Shown in pieces: positions 9,228 through 18,640 of a DNA stretch of 64,000 nucleotides. The notes below the pieces were generated by a model, which was given only the letters and a program-made list of their open reading frames with translations, was not told where the DNA came from and made no database searches. This DNA is from Mesorhizobium sp. B2-3-4 (GTDB taxonomy: Bacteria > Pseudomonadota > Alphaproteobacteria > Rhizobiales > Rhizobiaceae): assembly GCF_006442315.1 (NCBI RefSeq), contig NZ_VFVY01000001.1, positions 124,001 through 188,000 on the forward strand. The letters run 5' to 3'. Made by a program: the position numbers and the translations under genes. The number at the start of each line of letters is the position of its first letter. The stretch's first letter is position 1.

Positions 9228-10009
9228 TGGCCTACCGCAAGCAACTGACGCGGCTCAAGGCCCCCTATCTCAAGCGCATCCTGCTTGATCCCGAGCGCGT
9301 GGCGGATTGGGAAAAATACCCCTGGAACCTGCCGCTGTTCCGCGGCCAGGCCTTCGAACTCGAATTCAAGGCGCCGATCACCATCATCGTCGGCGAGAAC
9401 GGCACCGGCAAATCCACCCTGCTCGAGGCGATCGGCGCGCTTGCCGGCTACGACGAAGCCGGTGGCGGCAAGGGCTATCGGCCGGTCGACCATTCCAGCG
9501 CCATCGACAAGAGTGGTGCGGCCCTGGCCGATACATTCCGTGCCCACTGGCTGCCAAAAGTCACCGCCGGCTGGTTCTTCCGAGCCGAATCCTTCTACTC
9601 CGTCGCCCGCTATCTCGATCAGGCTGCGCTGGACGATCCGTTTGGGCCGCCTGCGCCGGATTTCCTGTCCTGGTCGCACGGCGAGGGTTTCATCCGCTTC
9701 TTCGAGGAGCGTTGCCGCCGGCAAGGCATCTACATCCTCGACGAGCCGGAAAGCGCGCTCTCGCCGTCGCGCCAGATCGAGCTGTTGAGGATGCTGCGGC
9801 GCATGGACCAGTCGGGCACCGCGCAGGTGATCATGGCGACGCATTCTCCGCTATTGATGGCGTGCCCGGGCGCGCGCCTGTTCCGCATCAGCCGCTTCGG
9901 GCTCGATCCGACGGATTTCAGCGACACCGATCATTTCCGCATGATGCGCGACTTCTGCACCGACCCGCAGGCCTTCATGGAGGAAGCCTTGAGGGACGAA
10001 GACGCGTGA
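9227..10009 (+). CDS. AAA family ATPase (ABC/SMC-like, AAA_21 type)
   Basis: A 260-residue soluble ATPase. It has Walker A GENGTGKSTLL at about residue 60, a Walker B with following acidic residue in IYILDEPESALS near residue 170, and an H-loop in MATHSPLL. There is no signature LSGGQ motif but SWSHGEG occupies that position, as in the AAA_15/AAA_21 group related to OLD/RecF-like ATPases. It overlaps the VOC stop (TGATG) and the GNAT start (GTGA). No nuclease or TOPRIM partner is adjacent, so I see no defence system here. The cellular role is unknown. Confidence 0.8.
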   Translation: MAYRKQLTRLKAPYLKRILLDPERVADWEKYPWNLPLFRGQAFELEFKAPITIIVGENGTGKSTLLEAIGALAGYDEAGGGKGYRPVDHSSAIDKSGAALADTFRAHWLPKVTAGWFFRAESFYSVARYLDQAALDDPFGPPAPDFLSWSHGEGFIRFFEERCRRQGIYILDEPESALSPSRQIELLRMLRRMDQSGTAQVIMATHSPLLMACPGARLFRISRFGLDPTDFSDTDHFRMMRDFCTDPQAFMEEALRDEDA

Positions 10010-10782
10010 CGGTGCGGATGAGCAGCGACGATCTCAACTGGCGGGTCGAGCAGGCTTGCCGCGAAGCCTGGCCGGCGGCCACCGAGACCGTCGTCGAAGG
10101 TTGGCTCCTGAGACGGTCGGGCGGCCGGATCCGGCGCCCGAACTCGGCCAATCCCCTGCGTGTCGAGCGCGGTGCACCGGACAAGGTGATCGACGCGGCC
10201 GAGGCTTTCTACGTCGGCCACGGCCAGACGCCGCTGTTCCGCGTGCCTGATATCGCCGGCGAACTCGAAACCGCCCTCGATCATCGCGGCTACCGGCCGG
10301 AAGGCGGAACAATCCATCTCCATGCCGGGATCGACGGGATGCCGCAGGTTCGTGACGTTCAGGTCGCGGTGTCGCCGACGCCGGGCGAGGACTGGTTCGA
10401 GGCGCGGTTTCGCATGAGCGCTTATGACGAGGCCGAGCGCCGCATTTTTCGACGGATGACGGGACTGATCGTCGGCGACAGGGCCTTCGTGTCGAGCCAG
10501 CGCGACGGCCTCATCGTCGCAGTCGCCTTTGGCGTCATCCACGATGGCCTGCTTGTCGTGGAATCGGTTGAAACCGACAGCGATTTCAGGCAGCAAGGCC
10601 TCGGCCGCAGGACGGTCGGCACCCTGGTCGATTGGGCGCGAAGGGCGGGTGCGTCGGCGGCATGCCTGCAGGTCGTTGCCGACAACACACCGGCCCGTGC
10701 GCTCTATGCCTCGCTCGGATTCAGCCATGAACTCTACCGATATCACTACCGCAGGAAGCCGCATGAACCACGACAGCTATGA
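10006..10782 (+). CDS. GNAT family N-acetyltransferase
   Basis: The 258-residue product carries a C-terminal GNAT domain: the acetyl-CoA pyrophosphate loop is in FRQQGLGRRTVG, followed by the A-helix and the VADNTPARALYASLGF segment typical of motif B. The N-terminal half is a second, degenerate GNAT-like region with REAWPAATETVVEGW, as in two-domain acetyltransferases. The start is taken as GTG overlapping the ATPase stop (GTGA); an ATG four codons later is possible. The substrate is unknown. The end overlaps the next gene by 20 bases. Confidence 0.8.
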   Translation: MTVRMSSDDLNWRVEQACREAWPAATETVVEGWLLRRSGGRIRRPNSANPLRVERGAPDKVIDAAEAFYVGHGQTPLFRVPDIAGELETALDHRGYRPEGGTIHLHAGIDGMPQVRDVQVAVSPTPGEDWFEARFRMSAYDEAERRIFRRMTGLIVGDRAFVSSQRDGLIVAVAFGVIHDGLLVVESVETDSDFRQQGLGRRTVGTLVDWARRAGASAACLQVVADNTPARALYASLGFSHELYRYHYRRKPHEPRQL

Positions 10783-11284
10783 CAACGCCTACATTGCCGG
10801 CATCCTCAATTCGGTGAAGACCGTCGCCATGGTCGGCGCGTCGGCGAACGACGTGCGGCCGAGCTATTTCGTGCTGAAATACCTGCTGGCCAAGGGCTTT
10901 TCGGTGTTTCCGATCAATCCCGGCCAGGCCGGGAAGGAAATCCTCGGCCGGATGACCTATGCCAGGCTTGCCGACATACCGGAGCCGATCGACATGGTCG
11001 ACATCTTCCGCGCGCCAGCGGCGGTGCCCGGTATTGTCGACGAGGCGCTGCAACTCGCCCCCTTGCCCAAAGTCATCTGGATGCAGCTTGGTGTGCGTCA
11101 CGACGAGGCCGCCGCCCGCGCCGAGGCCGCCGGCATCAAGGTGGTGATGAACCGCTGCCCCAAGATCGAATATGGCAAGCTGTCCGGCGAGATCGGCTGG
11201 ACCGGTGTCAATTCCGGCGTGCTGTCGTCCAAGAAGCCGCTTATGCGCCAGGGTTTTCAAAGTTTCGGCGTGCGCCAGAAATGA
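10763..11284 (+). CDS. CoA-binding domain protein (YccU/PF13380-like)
   Basis: A 173-residue protein consisting of one Rossmann-type CoA-binding domain: VAMVGASANDVRPSY near the start, then FSVFPINPGQAGKEILG, IDMVDIFRAP and a conserved MNRCPKIEY near the C-terminus. The last motif, with its cysteine, is typical of the stand-alone family. Related proteins bind CoA or acyl-CoA; no reaction has been settled for this group as far as I know. It overlaps the GNAT gene and ends the translationally coupled run 8805-11284. Confidence 0.85.
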   Translation: MNHDSYDNAYIAGILNSVKTVAMVGASANDVRPSYFVLKYLLAKGFSVFPINPGQAGKEILGRMTYARLADIPEPIDMVDIFRAPAAVPGIVDEALQLAPLPKVIWMQLGVRHDEAAARAEAAGIKVVMNRCPKIEYGKLSGEIGWTGVNSGVLSSKKPLMRQGFQSFGVRQK

Positions 11285-11479
11285 GGTAAATCGGGATCGC
11301 TTTTTTCGCGAAGGATTCCGGTCGGCCCCAGCCGCGCAAAATTTTTTCGGGAAGCGATTGAGTTTCCAGCGCATTCATCGCAGATCGCACGCCGAAAGGT
11401 ATTTTCTTCTTTGCATTCCAGGCCGCGCTTCGCCAAGAATGCCCAGCGAATTTTGAGAAGGTTCTCGAGGGAGGTTTCA

Positions 11480-12760
11480 GTGACCCGTACGCCCGGTTTC
11501 AACACGCTCGCCGTCCATGCCGGCGCCAAGCCCGATCCGGCCACCGGCGCGCGCGCCACGCCGATCTACCAGACGACCTCCTTTGTCTTCGACGATGCCG
11601 ATCACGCGGCTTCGCTGTTCGGGCTGAAGGCTTTCGGCAACATCTACACCCGCATCATGAACCCGACCCAGGCCGTGCTCGAAGAGCGCGTCGCCGCGCT
11701 CGAGGGCGGCACGGCCGCTTTGGCGGTCGCCTCTGGCCATGCCGCGCAGGTCATCGTCTTCCACAATCTGATGCAGCCGGGCGACAATTTCGTCGCCGCC
11801 AACAAGCTCTATGGCGGTTCGATCAACCAGTTCGGCCATGCCTTCAAGAACTACGGCTGGGAGGTGCGTTGGGCCGACACCAACGACCTCTCGACCTTCG
11901 AAAACCAGATCGACGACAGGACCAAGGCGATCTTCATCGAAAGCCTCGCCAATCCAGGCGGCACTTTCGTAGACATCGAGAAGATCGGCGACATCGCGCG
12001 CAAGCATGGCCTGCCGCTCATCGTCGACAACACGCTGGCCTCGCCCTATCTGATCCGGCCCATCGAGCACGGCGCCGACATCGTCGTCCATTCGCTGACC
12101 AAGTTCATCGGTGGCCACGGCAATTCGATCGGCGGCGTCATTGTCGATGGCGGCACCTTCGACTGGTCGAAGTCGGGCAAGTACCCGATGCTGTCGGAGC
12201 CGCGCCCCGAATATGGCGGCCTCGTCCTGCACGAAACCTTCGGCAATTTCGCCTTCGCCATTGCCGCACGCGTGCTCGGCCTGCGCGACCTCGGACCGGC
12301 GATCTCGCCCTTCAACGCCTTTCTCATCCTGACCGGCCTCGAAACCCTGCCGCTCAGGATGCAGCGCCATTGCGACAACGCGATCACGGTCGCCGGCTGG
12401 CTGTCCAACCATCCGAAGGTCGCCTGGGTTAACTATCCCGGCCTTCCCGGCGACAAGAACAACGCCTTGCAGAAGAAATATTCTCCTCAAGGCGCCGGCG
12501 CCGTGTTCACCTTCGGCCTCAAGGGCGGCTATGAGGCCGGCGTCAAATTCGTCGAGGCGCTCGAACTGTTCTCGCACCTGGCCAATGTCGGCGACACCAA
12601 GTCGCTGGTCATCCATCCGGCCTCGACCACGCACCGCCAGCTTTCCGACGAGCAGAAGGTCAAGGCTGGCGCCGGACCGGACACCGTGCGGCTTTCGATC
12701 GGTATCGAGGATGTGACCGACATCGTCGCCGACCTCGAACAGGCACTCGCCAAGGTCTGA
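11480..12760 (+). CDS. metY: O-acetylhomoserine sulfhydrylase (aminocarboxypropyltransferase)
   Basis: A 426-residue Cys/Met-metabolism PLP enzyme. The PLP-binding lysine is in HSLTKFIGGHG at about residue 208, preceded by LIVDNTLASPYL. The block KAFGNIYTRIMNPT and the length (about 425-430) fit OAH sulfhydrylase rather than the shorter cystathionine synthases. It would make homocysteine from O-acetylhomoserine and sulfide. I chose the GTG at 11480, which has GAGGGAGG upstream and gives VTRTPGFNTLAVHAG. In the 195 bp upstream I found no convincing SAM-II riboswitch. A cupin gene follows 6 bp downstream. Confidence 0.9.
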   Translation: MTRTPGFNTLAVHAGAKPDPATGARATPIYQTTSFVFDDADHAASLFGLKAFGNIYTRIMNPTQAVLEERVAALEGGTAALAVASGHAAQVIVFHNLMQPGDNFVAANKLYGGSINQFGHAFKNYGWEVRWADTNDLSTFENQIDDRTKAIFIESLANPGGTFVDIEKIGDIARKHGLPLIVDNTLASPYLIRPIEHGADIVVHSLTKFIGGHGNSIGGVIVDGGTFDWSKSGKYPMLSEPRPEYGGLVLHETFGNFAFAIAARVLGLRDLGPAISPFNAFLILTGLETLPLRMQRHCDNAITVAGWLSNHPKVAWVNYPGLPGDKNNALQKKYSPQGAGAVFTFGLKGGYEAGVKFVEALELFSHLANVGDTKSLVIHPASTTHRQLSDEQKVKAGAGPDTVRLSIGIEDVTDIVADLEQALAKV

Positions 12761-12766
12761 TCCGAC

Positions 12767-13111
12767 ATGACGCTGTTTCTTCCCGTCGACACCAAAATCG
12801 TCGAAGCAGAATCCGGCGCGCCCGCGCCGGATCGGTTGATCTCGGGCGATCCCAAGTTCCGTACCTGGAATGTCGAGGAGCGTGACGGCGGCCTCTATGC
12901 CGGCATCTGGGAATCGACCCCCGGGAAATGGCGCATCGTCTATGACGAATGGGAGTTCTGCCACATTCTCTCCGGCGTCTCGGTGATCGCCGAGGACGGC
13001 GGCGACGCCCGCACCGTGCGGGTCGGCGACAGTTTCGTGCTACGTCCGGGCTTCAAGGGAAGCTGGGAAGTGCTTGAAACGACTCGCAAGGAGTATGTGA
13101 TCAAGCTCTGA
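12767..13111 (+). CDS. Cupin domain protein (DUF861-type)
   Basis: A 114-residue single-cupin protein. The first cupin motif is degenerate (EFCHILSGVSVIAEDGG) and the second reads VGDSFVLRPGFKGSWEVLE, the PGF.G.W pattern typical of the DUF861/EutQ-like group. It begins 6 bp after metY, so it is probably co-expressed; a link to sulfur metabolism is only inferred from position. It ends exactly where the convergent gene on the other strand ends. Confidence 0.8.
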   Translation: MTLFLPVDTKIVEAESGAPAPDRLISGDPKFRTWNVEERDGGLYAGIWESTPGKWRIVYDEWEFCHILSGVSVIAEDGGDARTVRVGDSFVLRPGFKGSWEVLETTRKEYVIKL

Positions 13112-14158
13112 TCACTTCGCCGGGAATGCGCTGAGGCATGCCTCGGACGCCTTGTCGTGCGCTCCCAGCAACTCCGCATCCTGGGTATCGACATCGGCAT
13201 CGGACACCTCGTCGCGATAATATTGCGCCAGGAGGTCCATACCCTCTTGGCCGACGCCATAGGTCGGGATCTCACGAGAGAGGCAACCGCAAAGCGCCAG
13301 CGCGCGGTCCGGCGTGCCGGTCTTGTGATTGGTCAGGATGAAATCCTGTCTGGGACAGGCGTCGAGGAAGCTGCCGAAGTCCAGTTTCACCTGCGGCTGG
13401 TCGCCATGAACGAGGTAACCCGGCGGCCATTGGCTTTTGCCGATCGCGACGTCGCAGCCGGTGACAACATCCTCGGCGGTTTTCGACAGCACGACCCAGG
13501 CATCCCCCTTTTCACCGGTGGGGTATTGGAAGTTCTCGCCCAGCGAGGCCGCATAGCTGTCGAGATCTGCCTGTTTGAGGTCGATCTGCTGGAACCGGTT
13601 GAACTGGCATTGGCAGGCGGCGGTCACGCTTTCCGGTTGCTGGCCGGATCTGTACTTCTCACAGGCGGCGACAAAGGCGGCGCCATCAAGCGACGAGGCT
13701 GGAAAGGTGGAAGCATCGACATAGCGCGTGCCATCCCAGGCGATTGTCATCTTGTCCAGCTGGATTTCCAGAAAGCCGTTCCGCTTGAAGGCGCTGAGAC
13801 CGATCTTGTCCTGCGGCACGAGCCTCGCGCCGGGAATGTCACCCAGGACTTCGTGATAGCTGTCGCCTTCGAGGATGAAGAGGAAGTTGCCGCAATTGAC
13901 GCCGTCGCAACCCGGCGCGGCGCGGTAGGCAAAGATTTCGGGCAGGCCGTCGAGATTGAGGTCGACCTCGATGGCGAAGGACGCCGGCGGCAGGCCCTGC
14001 GATCCGGTTTGCCGCTCCAGCAGACCCTGCGCCATCTTCTGCGCGATGGCCATGCTGTTTTCCCAGGGGATGTTTTCCTGTTGCTGCTGGGCGCGTGCGG
14101 CCCCAAGGCATGCCACCAGCATGACCAGCGCGATCGCGCCTCTCGAAAACAGTCTCAT
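13112..14158 (-). CDS. Periplasmic protein of unknown function
   Basis: I do not recognise this 348-residue protein. It has a clean signal peptide (MRLFSRGAIALVMLVACLGAARA), so it is exported. The mature part has paired cysteines (CDGVNC; ACQCQF; CGCL) suggesting disulfides, a DLNLDGLPEIFAY stretch resembling an EF-hand or VCBS-like calcium-binding loop, and no catalytic signature I can name. It abuts the cupin stop on the opposite strand and is 24 bp upstream of the P450 stop region. Confidence 0.7.
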   Translation of the reverse strand: MRLFSRGAIALVMLVACLGAARAQQQQENIPWENSMAIAQKMAQGLLERQTGSQGLPPASFAIEVDLNLDGLPEIFAYRAAPGCDGVNCGNFLFILEGDSYHEVLGDIPGARLVPQDKIGLSAFKRNGFLEIQLDKMTIAWDGTRYVDASTFPASSLDGAAFVAACEKYRSGQQPESVTAACQCQFNRFQQIDLKQADLDSYAASLGENFQYPTGEKGDAWVVLSKTAEDVVTGCDVAIGKSQWPPGYLVHGDQPQVKLDFGSFLDACPRQDFILTNHKTGTPDRALALCGCLSREIPTYGVGQEGMDLLAQYYRDEVSDADVDTQDAELLGAHDKASEACLSAFPAK

Positions 14159-14182
14159 CGCGCAGCCCCAGGCCCGCGGTCG

Positions 14183-15433
14183 TCAGAAGCCGACGGCGAG
14201 CGTTTCCAGCCCATGGAAGTGGTAAGTGTCGCGGAAGCGAGGCCGTTCGGCAAGATGCAGCTTCGGGTGCCGGTCGAACAAAGTCTTCAGCGAAACCTGC
14301 AGTTCAAGCCTGGCGAGCGGCGCGCCGATGCAGAAATGGATGCCGGCGCCGAACGACACGTTCTTCTGGTCGGTGCGCTCCGGACGAAAATCATGTGGTT
14401 CGGCAAAGGCGCGCGGATCGTGATTGGCCATGCCGAGCAGCAATCCGACCGTCTGGCCGGGCTGGACGACGATGCCGGGCGCGATTTCGGTCTCCTGATA
14501 GGCGTAGCGGGTGAACATGTGCAGCGGCGCGTCGAAACGCAGGCATTCCTCCACCGTGGCAGCGGTTGCCTCGGGTGAGGTGAAAAAGCGGCTGGGGTCA
14601 CCGCCTTGCGCCAGGATCGAGCGTACCGCATTTCCGGTCTGGTGTACGGTCGCCTCATGGCCGGCATTGAGCAGCAGGATGGCCGAGGAAACCAGTTCGT
14701 CCTCGGACAGTTTCTGGCCGTCTTCCTGGGCCGAGATCAGCAGCGACAGCAGGTCGTCTCCGGGGTTCTTGCGCCGCTTCGCGACATAGCCGCGCAGGAA
14801 GTCCGAGAATTCGCCAGCGGCGCGGTTGGCCGTGTCCTCGGTGTCGCGCGTGCGGCCATGGATGTACATGGCGACCATCCGATGCGACCAGTCGAGCAGT
14901 TGCGGCCCCATTTCGACCGGCACACCGAGCATTTCTGCGATGATGGTGATCGGCAGCGGCGAGGCGAAGGCCGGCAGCAGGTCGACGGTTTTGCCGGGCT
15001 CGAAACGGTCGATCAGTTCGTTGGCGAGCGCTTCGATGCGCGGCCGCAACCGCTCGACCTGACGCGAGACGAAGGCCCGGTTGACCAGGGTTCTCAGCCG
15101 CGTGTGCACCGGCGGCTCCAGCTCCAGCATCGAATTGGCCTCGACGCCGTCGAATGCCTCGAGGTGGCTCCTGTCCTGGCCGACGCCGCGACTGTCGGGA
15201 ATGCCGGCCGGATTCTGGCGGCCGAAGCGCCGGTCGCGCAAGAGCCTGTTGACGTCGTCGAAGCCGCCAAAGCACCAGAAACCGAACTCTTCCCAGAAAA
15301 ACGCATTCGACGCGTTGTGCAGGAATGCATAGGCCTCATACGGGTTGAGGAAGAAAGCCGGCTCTCGCGGATCGAGATTGAGCCGGAGAGCGGCTGGATC
15401 AAAGGCCAGGTAGGAGATCGTCGATTTGGTCAT
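14183..15433 (-). CDS. Cytochrome P450
   Basis: A 416-residue soluble bacterial P450. The heme ligand is Cys368 in FGAGIHFCIGAPLARLE, the I-helix oxygen-activation motif is AGHEAT, and the K-helix ExxR is in EECLRFDAP. It would need a ferredoxin and reductase for monooxygenation; none is encoded nearby. I start it at MTKSTISYLAFDPAAL (15433); the frame remains open upstream only because of high GC, overlapping the divergent oxidase gene. Substrate unknown. Confidence 0.92.
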   Translation of the reverse strand: MTKSTISYLAFDPAALRLNLDPREPAFFLNPYEAYAFLHNASNAFFWEEFGFWCFGGFDDVNRLLRDRRFGRQNPAGIPDSRGVGQDRSHLEAFDGVEANSMLELEPPVHTRLRTLVNRAFVSRQVERLRPRIEALANELIDRFEPGKTVDLLPAFASPLPITIIAEMLGVPVEMGPQLLDWSHRMVAMYIHGRTRDTEDTANRAAGEFSDFLRGYVAKRRKNPGDDLLSLLISAQEDGQKLSEDELVSSAILLLNAGHEATVHQTGNAVRSILAQGGDPSRFFTSPEATAATVEECLRFDAPLHMFTRYAYQETEIAPGIVVQPGQTVGLLLGMANHDPRAFAEPHDFRPERTDQKNVSFGAGIHFCIGAPLARLELQVSLKTLFDRHPKLHLAERPRFRDTYHFHGLETLAVGF

Positions 15434-15538
15434 GCCAGACCCATAGCGCGGCTTGCCAGCCCGATTCCAGACCGTATGTTGGCGCCCGGCGGCCCGATTG
15501 GTTGAGCCAGCGGATACGTCTGCAAAAGGTCTGAACGG

Positions 15539-16642
15539 ATGAATGTGATCGTTGTCGGCGCCGGTATCGCCGGTCTTTCCACCGCGTGGTCGCTGGTCAA
15601 GGCGGGCCACGGGGTCTCGATCGTCGAGCAGGGGCCGATTCCCAATCCGCTGGCCGCCTCGGGCGATCATCACCGCATCATCCGCCGCGCCTACCGCGCG
15701 GGAACCGGCTATGGGCGGCTGATCACCGAAGCCTATCAGGCCTGGGACGAGATGTGGGTCGATCTCGGCGAGAGCCACCTCGATTCCAGGGGATTCGTCT
15801 GTGTTTCGCGTGAGCCCGGCGATGAGGCCGAGGAATACCGCGAGGGCCTGGAAGAGGGCAATTTCCCCTTTGAATTGCTGGGACCGGACGCGGCGGTCGA
15901 ACGCTGGCCATTCCTCGAACCGGGCACATTCCGCTACGCCTATTTCTCGCCCGAGGGCGGAGCGTTGCATTGCCGCAAGATCGCGGCGGGCCTGGCCAAA
16001 TGGCTGCGCGCCAACGGCGCCAACGTCTACGAGCACAGCAAGGTGACCGAGATCGACGCCGAAGCCGGCCACATCGTGCTCGAATCCGGCGAGACGATGC
16101 AGGCCGACCACATCGTCGTCGCCGCCGGCGCCTGGGTGCTGAAACTGTTTCCCGAACTCGGCGGCGAATTGAAAACCTTTCGCACCGCGCTCGCCTATGT
16201 CGAGCCGCCGGCCGATCTCAGGGCCACATGGGAGGCAGCACCTGTCGTCCTCGATGTCGGCGGCAAGACCGACGGCTACATGATCCCGATCAGCCGCGGC
16301 GCCGGCATGAAGTTCGGCTCCGGCCTTCACAAAGTCCCGACCAGCGATGCCGATTGGAACCGCGATCCGGTGCCGGGCGAGGGCGAGGCGATCCGCAACC
16401 TGTTCTCGCCGCCGATCGCCCGCATCGAGGAATACGAGATCACCGAGGTGGTCACCTGCGCCTACACCTTCACCGATGACGAGAAATTCCTCGCCCATGA
16501 GACAGGCAAGTGCCTGGTCGTCTCAGCCTGTTCGGGCCACGGTTATAAATTCGGCGCGGCGGTTGGCCGGCGCGTCGCAAAGGCCATCGGCGATGGTGAT
16601 GTCGCCGGTCTTAAGGCCTGGCTTCGGGCTGAAGCGGTCTGA
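15539..16642 (+). CDS. FAD-dependent oxidoreductase, DAO family
   Basis: A 367-residue flavoprotein of the D-amino-acid oxidase/sarcosine oxidase fold. The N-terminal dinucleotide motif is VIVVGAGIAGLSTAWSL and the C-terminal flavin-proximal segment is SACSGHGYKFGAAVGRRVA, as in monomeric sarcosine oxidase and N-methyltryptophan oxidase. It probably oxidises a secondary amine or amino acid, producing hydrogen peroxide. It is divergent from the P450 gene with 105 bp between the starts, so the two may share a regulatory region. Substrate unassigned. Confidence 0.87.
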   Translation: MNVIVVGAGIAGLSTAWSLVKAGHGVSIVEQGPIPNPLAASGDHHRIIRRAYRAGTGYGRLITEAYQAWDEMWVDLGESHLDSRGFVCVSREPGDEAEEYREGLEEGNFPFELLGPDAAVERWPFLEPGTFRYAYFSPEGGALHCRKIAAGLAKWLRANGANVYEHSKVTEIDAEAGHIVLESGETMQADHIVVAAGAWVLKLFPELGGELKTFRTALAYVEPPADLRATWEAAPVVLDVGGKTDGYMIPISRGAGMKFGSGLHKVPTSDADWNRDPVPGEGEAIRNLFSPPIARIEEYEITEVVTCAYTFTDDEKFLAHETGKCLVVSACSGHGYKFGAAVGRRVAKAIGDGDVAGLKAWLRAEAV

Positions 16643-16783
16643 CGGCGCGACCAGTCTGCATTCGACAAGCGACTGATACATACGGGCCGGCGCCGCCGCG
16701 CGGTTTGACGCTTGTTTCGGCCGGGCGCGACGGCCGCAGGCCGGACACAGGGCGGGCAACCGACGCAAGGGTTGCCGCCCGAG

Positions 16784-17377
16784 CTATCCGCCACAATGCC
16801 TGGGAATATGCACCCGCCGCCAGCCGGATGAGCCTTCCCTGACCAGTACGCGCCGCTGGACGGTCTGGTAGGAGGCGGGAACATCGATGATCCGCCGCTG
16901 CTCCGGCCGCACCAGCACCTCCTCGGCGATCCTGTCATACTGCGCCGGGATGACGACGCGCCGCGTCCGCTCCGGCTGGATCACAACCGTCTCGGCGACG
17001 CGCTCGTAGCGGGCTTTGCGCCAGACCTTGCACAGCACCTTGCGGCCATGGATGACGCGCCATTCCCAGGCATAGCCGCCACCATCGACCCTGACGGTGT
17101 GGTAGACGGTCCGGGTGACCGCGGGCACCACCTCATACTGAACCTGGGCCGGCACGGTCATCACCACGCGCTCGCGCGTGCCGTAGATCGGCGGGTCGTA
17201 ATCGATCACCTGCTGACCGGGAGGGCTGACCATGACGTCCTCGTAGACCGTGTCATAGACGTCGGGCGTGCGTACGGGCTCGTAGCATTCGACGGCGCGA
17301 CCGCCGGCCGCGGTCTGCGAAATCGAGCCGAGCATGGTCAGCCCGGCAATGGCGAAGCATGCGGTTTTCCTGGACAT
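16784..17377 (-). CDS. Secreted protein with imperfect 23-residue repeats
   Basis: An exported 197-residue protein of unknown function. The signal peptide is MSRKTACFAIAGLTMLGSIS plus a few residues. The body is a run of imperfect repeats of the form Y-x-x-V-x-E-x-V-x-V-x-P-x5-R-x-V-x-x-P-A-x; the clearest are YERVAETVVIQPERTRRVV and YDRIAEEVLVRPEQRRII, and weaker copies fill the N-terminal half. Each unit looks like a beta-rich module. GGGGGAATG precedes the chosen ATG; an in-frame ATG eight codons upstream is less likely. Confidence 0.7.
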   Translation of the reverse strand: MSRKTACFAIAGLTMLGSISQTAAGGRAVECYEPVRTPDVYDTVYEDVMVSPPGQQVIDYDPPIYGTRERVVMTVPAQVQYEVVPAVTRTVYHTVRVDGGGYAWEWRVIHGRKVLCKVWRKARYERVAETVVIQPERTRRVVIPAQYDRIAEEVLVRPEQRRIIDVPASYQTVQRRVLVREGSSGWRRVHIPRHCGG

Positions 17378-17715
17378 GACATTCCCCCTGTTGAACGGCA
17401 CAATGACGGTTCAACGTTGGATTGTAGGGTAAGCGGTTCGGCTGGAAAGCGGTTTCGACGTATTTCGTTAAGTGACGCGGTTAAGAAATTGCTACGTCAG
17501 CTGGGCCGGATGGCGCTCTGGACCGGCATAACCGGGCGCCAGCGGTGAATCCCTGGCCGAAAAGCTTGATTCGACTTACCCAGATGGCTAGGACGGGTCG
17601 GCCTTGCACAAGGATGAGCCGGCATCCTATTTACATCGTAAAGATCGAAAACCGATTCTGCCCGAGCTGCCAGCCTGTCCGGCGCCGGAATCCCACCGCG
17701 AGACAAGAGACAAAG
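17378..17715. promoter_or_regulatory. Divergent intergenic region with candidate clpP promoter
   Basis: This gene-free stretch separates the secreted repeat protein from clpP. At 17603-17632 it holds CTTG, a 19-base gap, then CCTATTT. The -10 part fits the alphaproteobacterial heat-shock (RpoH) pattern CYTATNT, but the usual gap is 17-18. The same bases can be read as TTGCAC, 18 bases, TATTTA for sigma70. I see no RNA gene in the rest. Confidence 0.4.
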
Positions 17716-18345
17716 ATGAAGAACCCTGTCGAAACCTACATGAACCTCGTTCCGATGGTGGTCGAACAGACCAATCGCGGCGAGCGGGCCTACGACATTT
17801 TCTCGCGCCTCCTCAAGGAGCGCATCATTTTCATCACCGGGCCGGTCGAGGACGGCATGGCGACGCTGGTCTGCGCGCAGCTTCTGTTCCTCGAAGCCGA
17901 GAACCCGAAGAAGGAAATCAACCTCTACATCAATTCGCCGGGCGGCGTGGTGACTTCGGGCATGGCGATCTACGACACCATGCAGTTCATCAAGCCGGCC
18001 GTGTCGACGCTGTGCATCGGCCAGGCGGCCTCGATGGGGTCGCTGCTGTTGACCGCCGGCCACAAGGACATGCGCTTCGCCACGCCGAACGCCCGCATCA
18101 TGGTTCACCAGCCGTCGGGCGGCTTCCAGGGCCAGGCCTCCGACATCGAGCGCCACGCCATGGATATCGTCAAGCTGAAGCGTCGCCTCAACGAGGTCTA
18201 TGTCAAGCACACCGGCAAGAGCTATGACGAGATCGAAAAGACGCTCGACCGCGACCATTTCATGACCGCCGACGAGGCCAAGGATTTCGGCCTCATCGAC
18301 AAGGTCATTTCGTCGCGCGAGGCCGCCGAAGGGGCACTGGCATAA
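17716..18345 (+). CDS. clpP: ATP-dependent Clp protease proteolytic subunit
   Basis: A 209-residue serine protease subunit that forms the double-heptamer chamber fed by ClpX or ClpA. The catalytic serine is Ser106 in GQAASMGS, the histidine is His131 in MVHQPSGG, and the aspartate lies in the DRDHFM segment. The length and the conserved YINSPGGVV and FATPNARIM blocks match canonical ClpP. clpX follows 295 bp downstream on the same strand, the standard order. Confidence 0.98.
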   Translation: MKNPVETYMNLVPMVVEQTNRGERAYDIFSRLLKERIIFITGPVEDGMATLVCAQLLFLEAENPKKEINLYINSPGGVVTSGMAIYDTMQFIKPAVSTLCIGQAASMGSLLLTAGHKDMRFATPNARIMVHQPSGGFQGQASDIERHAMDIVKLKRRLNEVYVKHTGKSYDEIEKTLDRDHFMTADEAKDFGLIDKVISSREAAEGALA

Positions 18346-18640
18346 AGGCTAGTTGGCAGTTGGATGGCGGCATCACGCGCTTTTGGCGCGTCTTGCGGCA
18401 TTTCGGCCACAATTGGCTGTTCCCTCGGGGGTCAGGATTGCCTACGTTAAGGCTATGTTGATTTTCGACGGCTTAGCTTTGCGTGGGGAAGCTGCGAATC
18501 ATTGCTACGTTTTCTGATTTGTGTTTCGTACGGAATACGTTGCGGGAGCCGGGACACTGGCGGCGGCGGATTCCCGCGATAAATAGAGTATGCGCCCTTT
18601 CAGCCAGACCATCGGCGGGCGGCCATGAAAGGACATGAAA

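Noticed and set aside
9227..10009. AAA ATPase as part of an OLD- or Septu-like defence system
   Set aside because: No nuclease, TOPRIM or HNH partner is adjacent; neighbours are metabolic-type genes.
11285..11479. SAM-II riboswitch upstream of metY
   Set aside because: I looked for the conserved SAM-II pseudoknot segments expected before alphaproteobacterial methionine genes and did not find a convincing match.
18346..18640. Terminator or small RNA between clpP and clpX
   Set aside because: An ACGCGC/GCGCGT stem occurs near 18373 but lacks a T run, and no other structured signal stands out.
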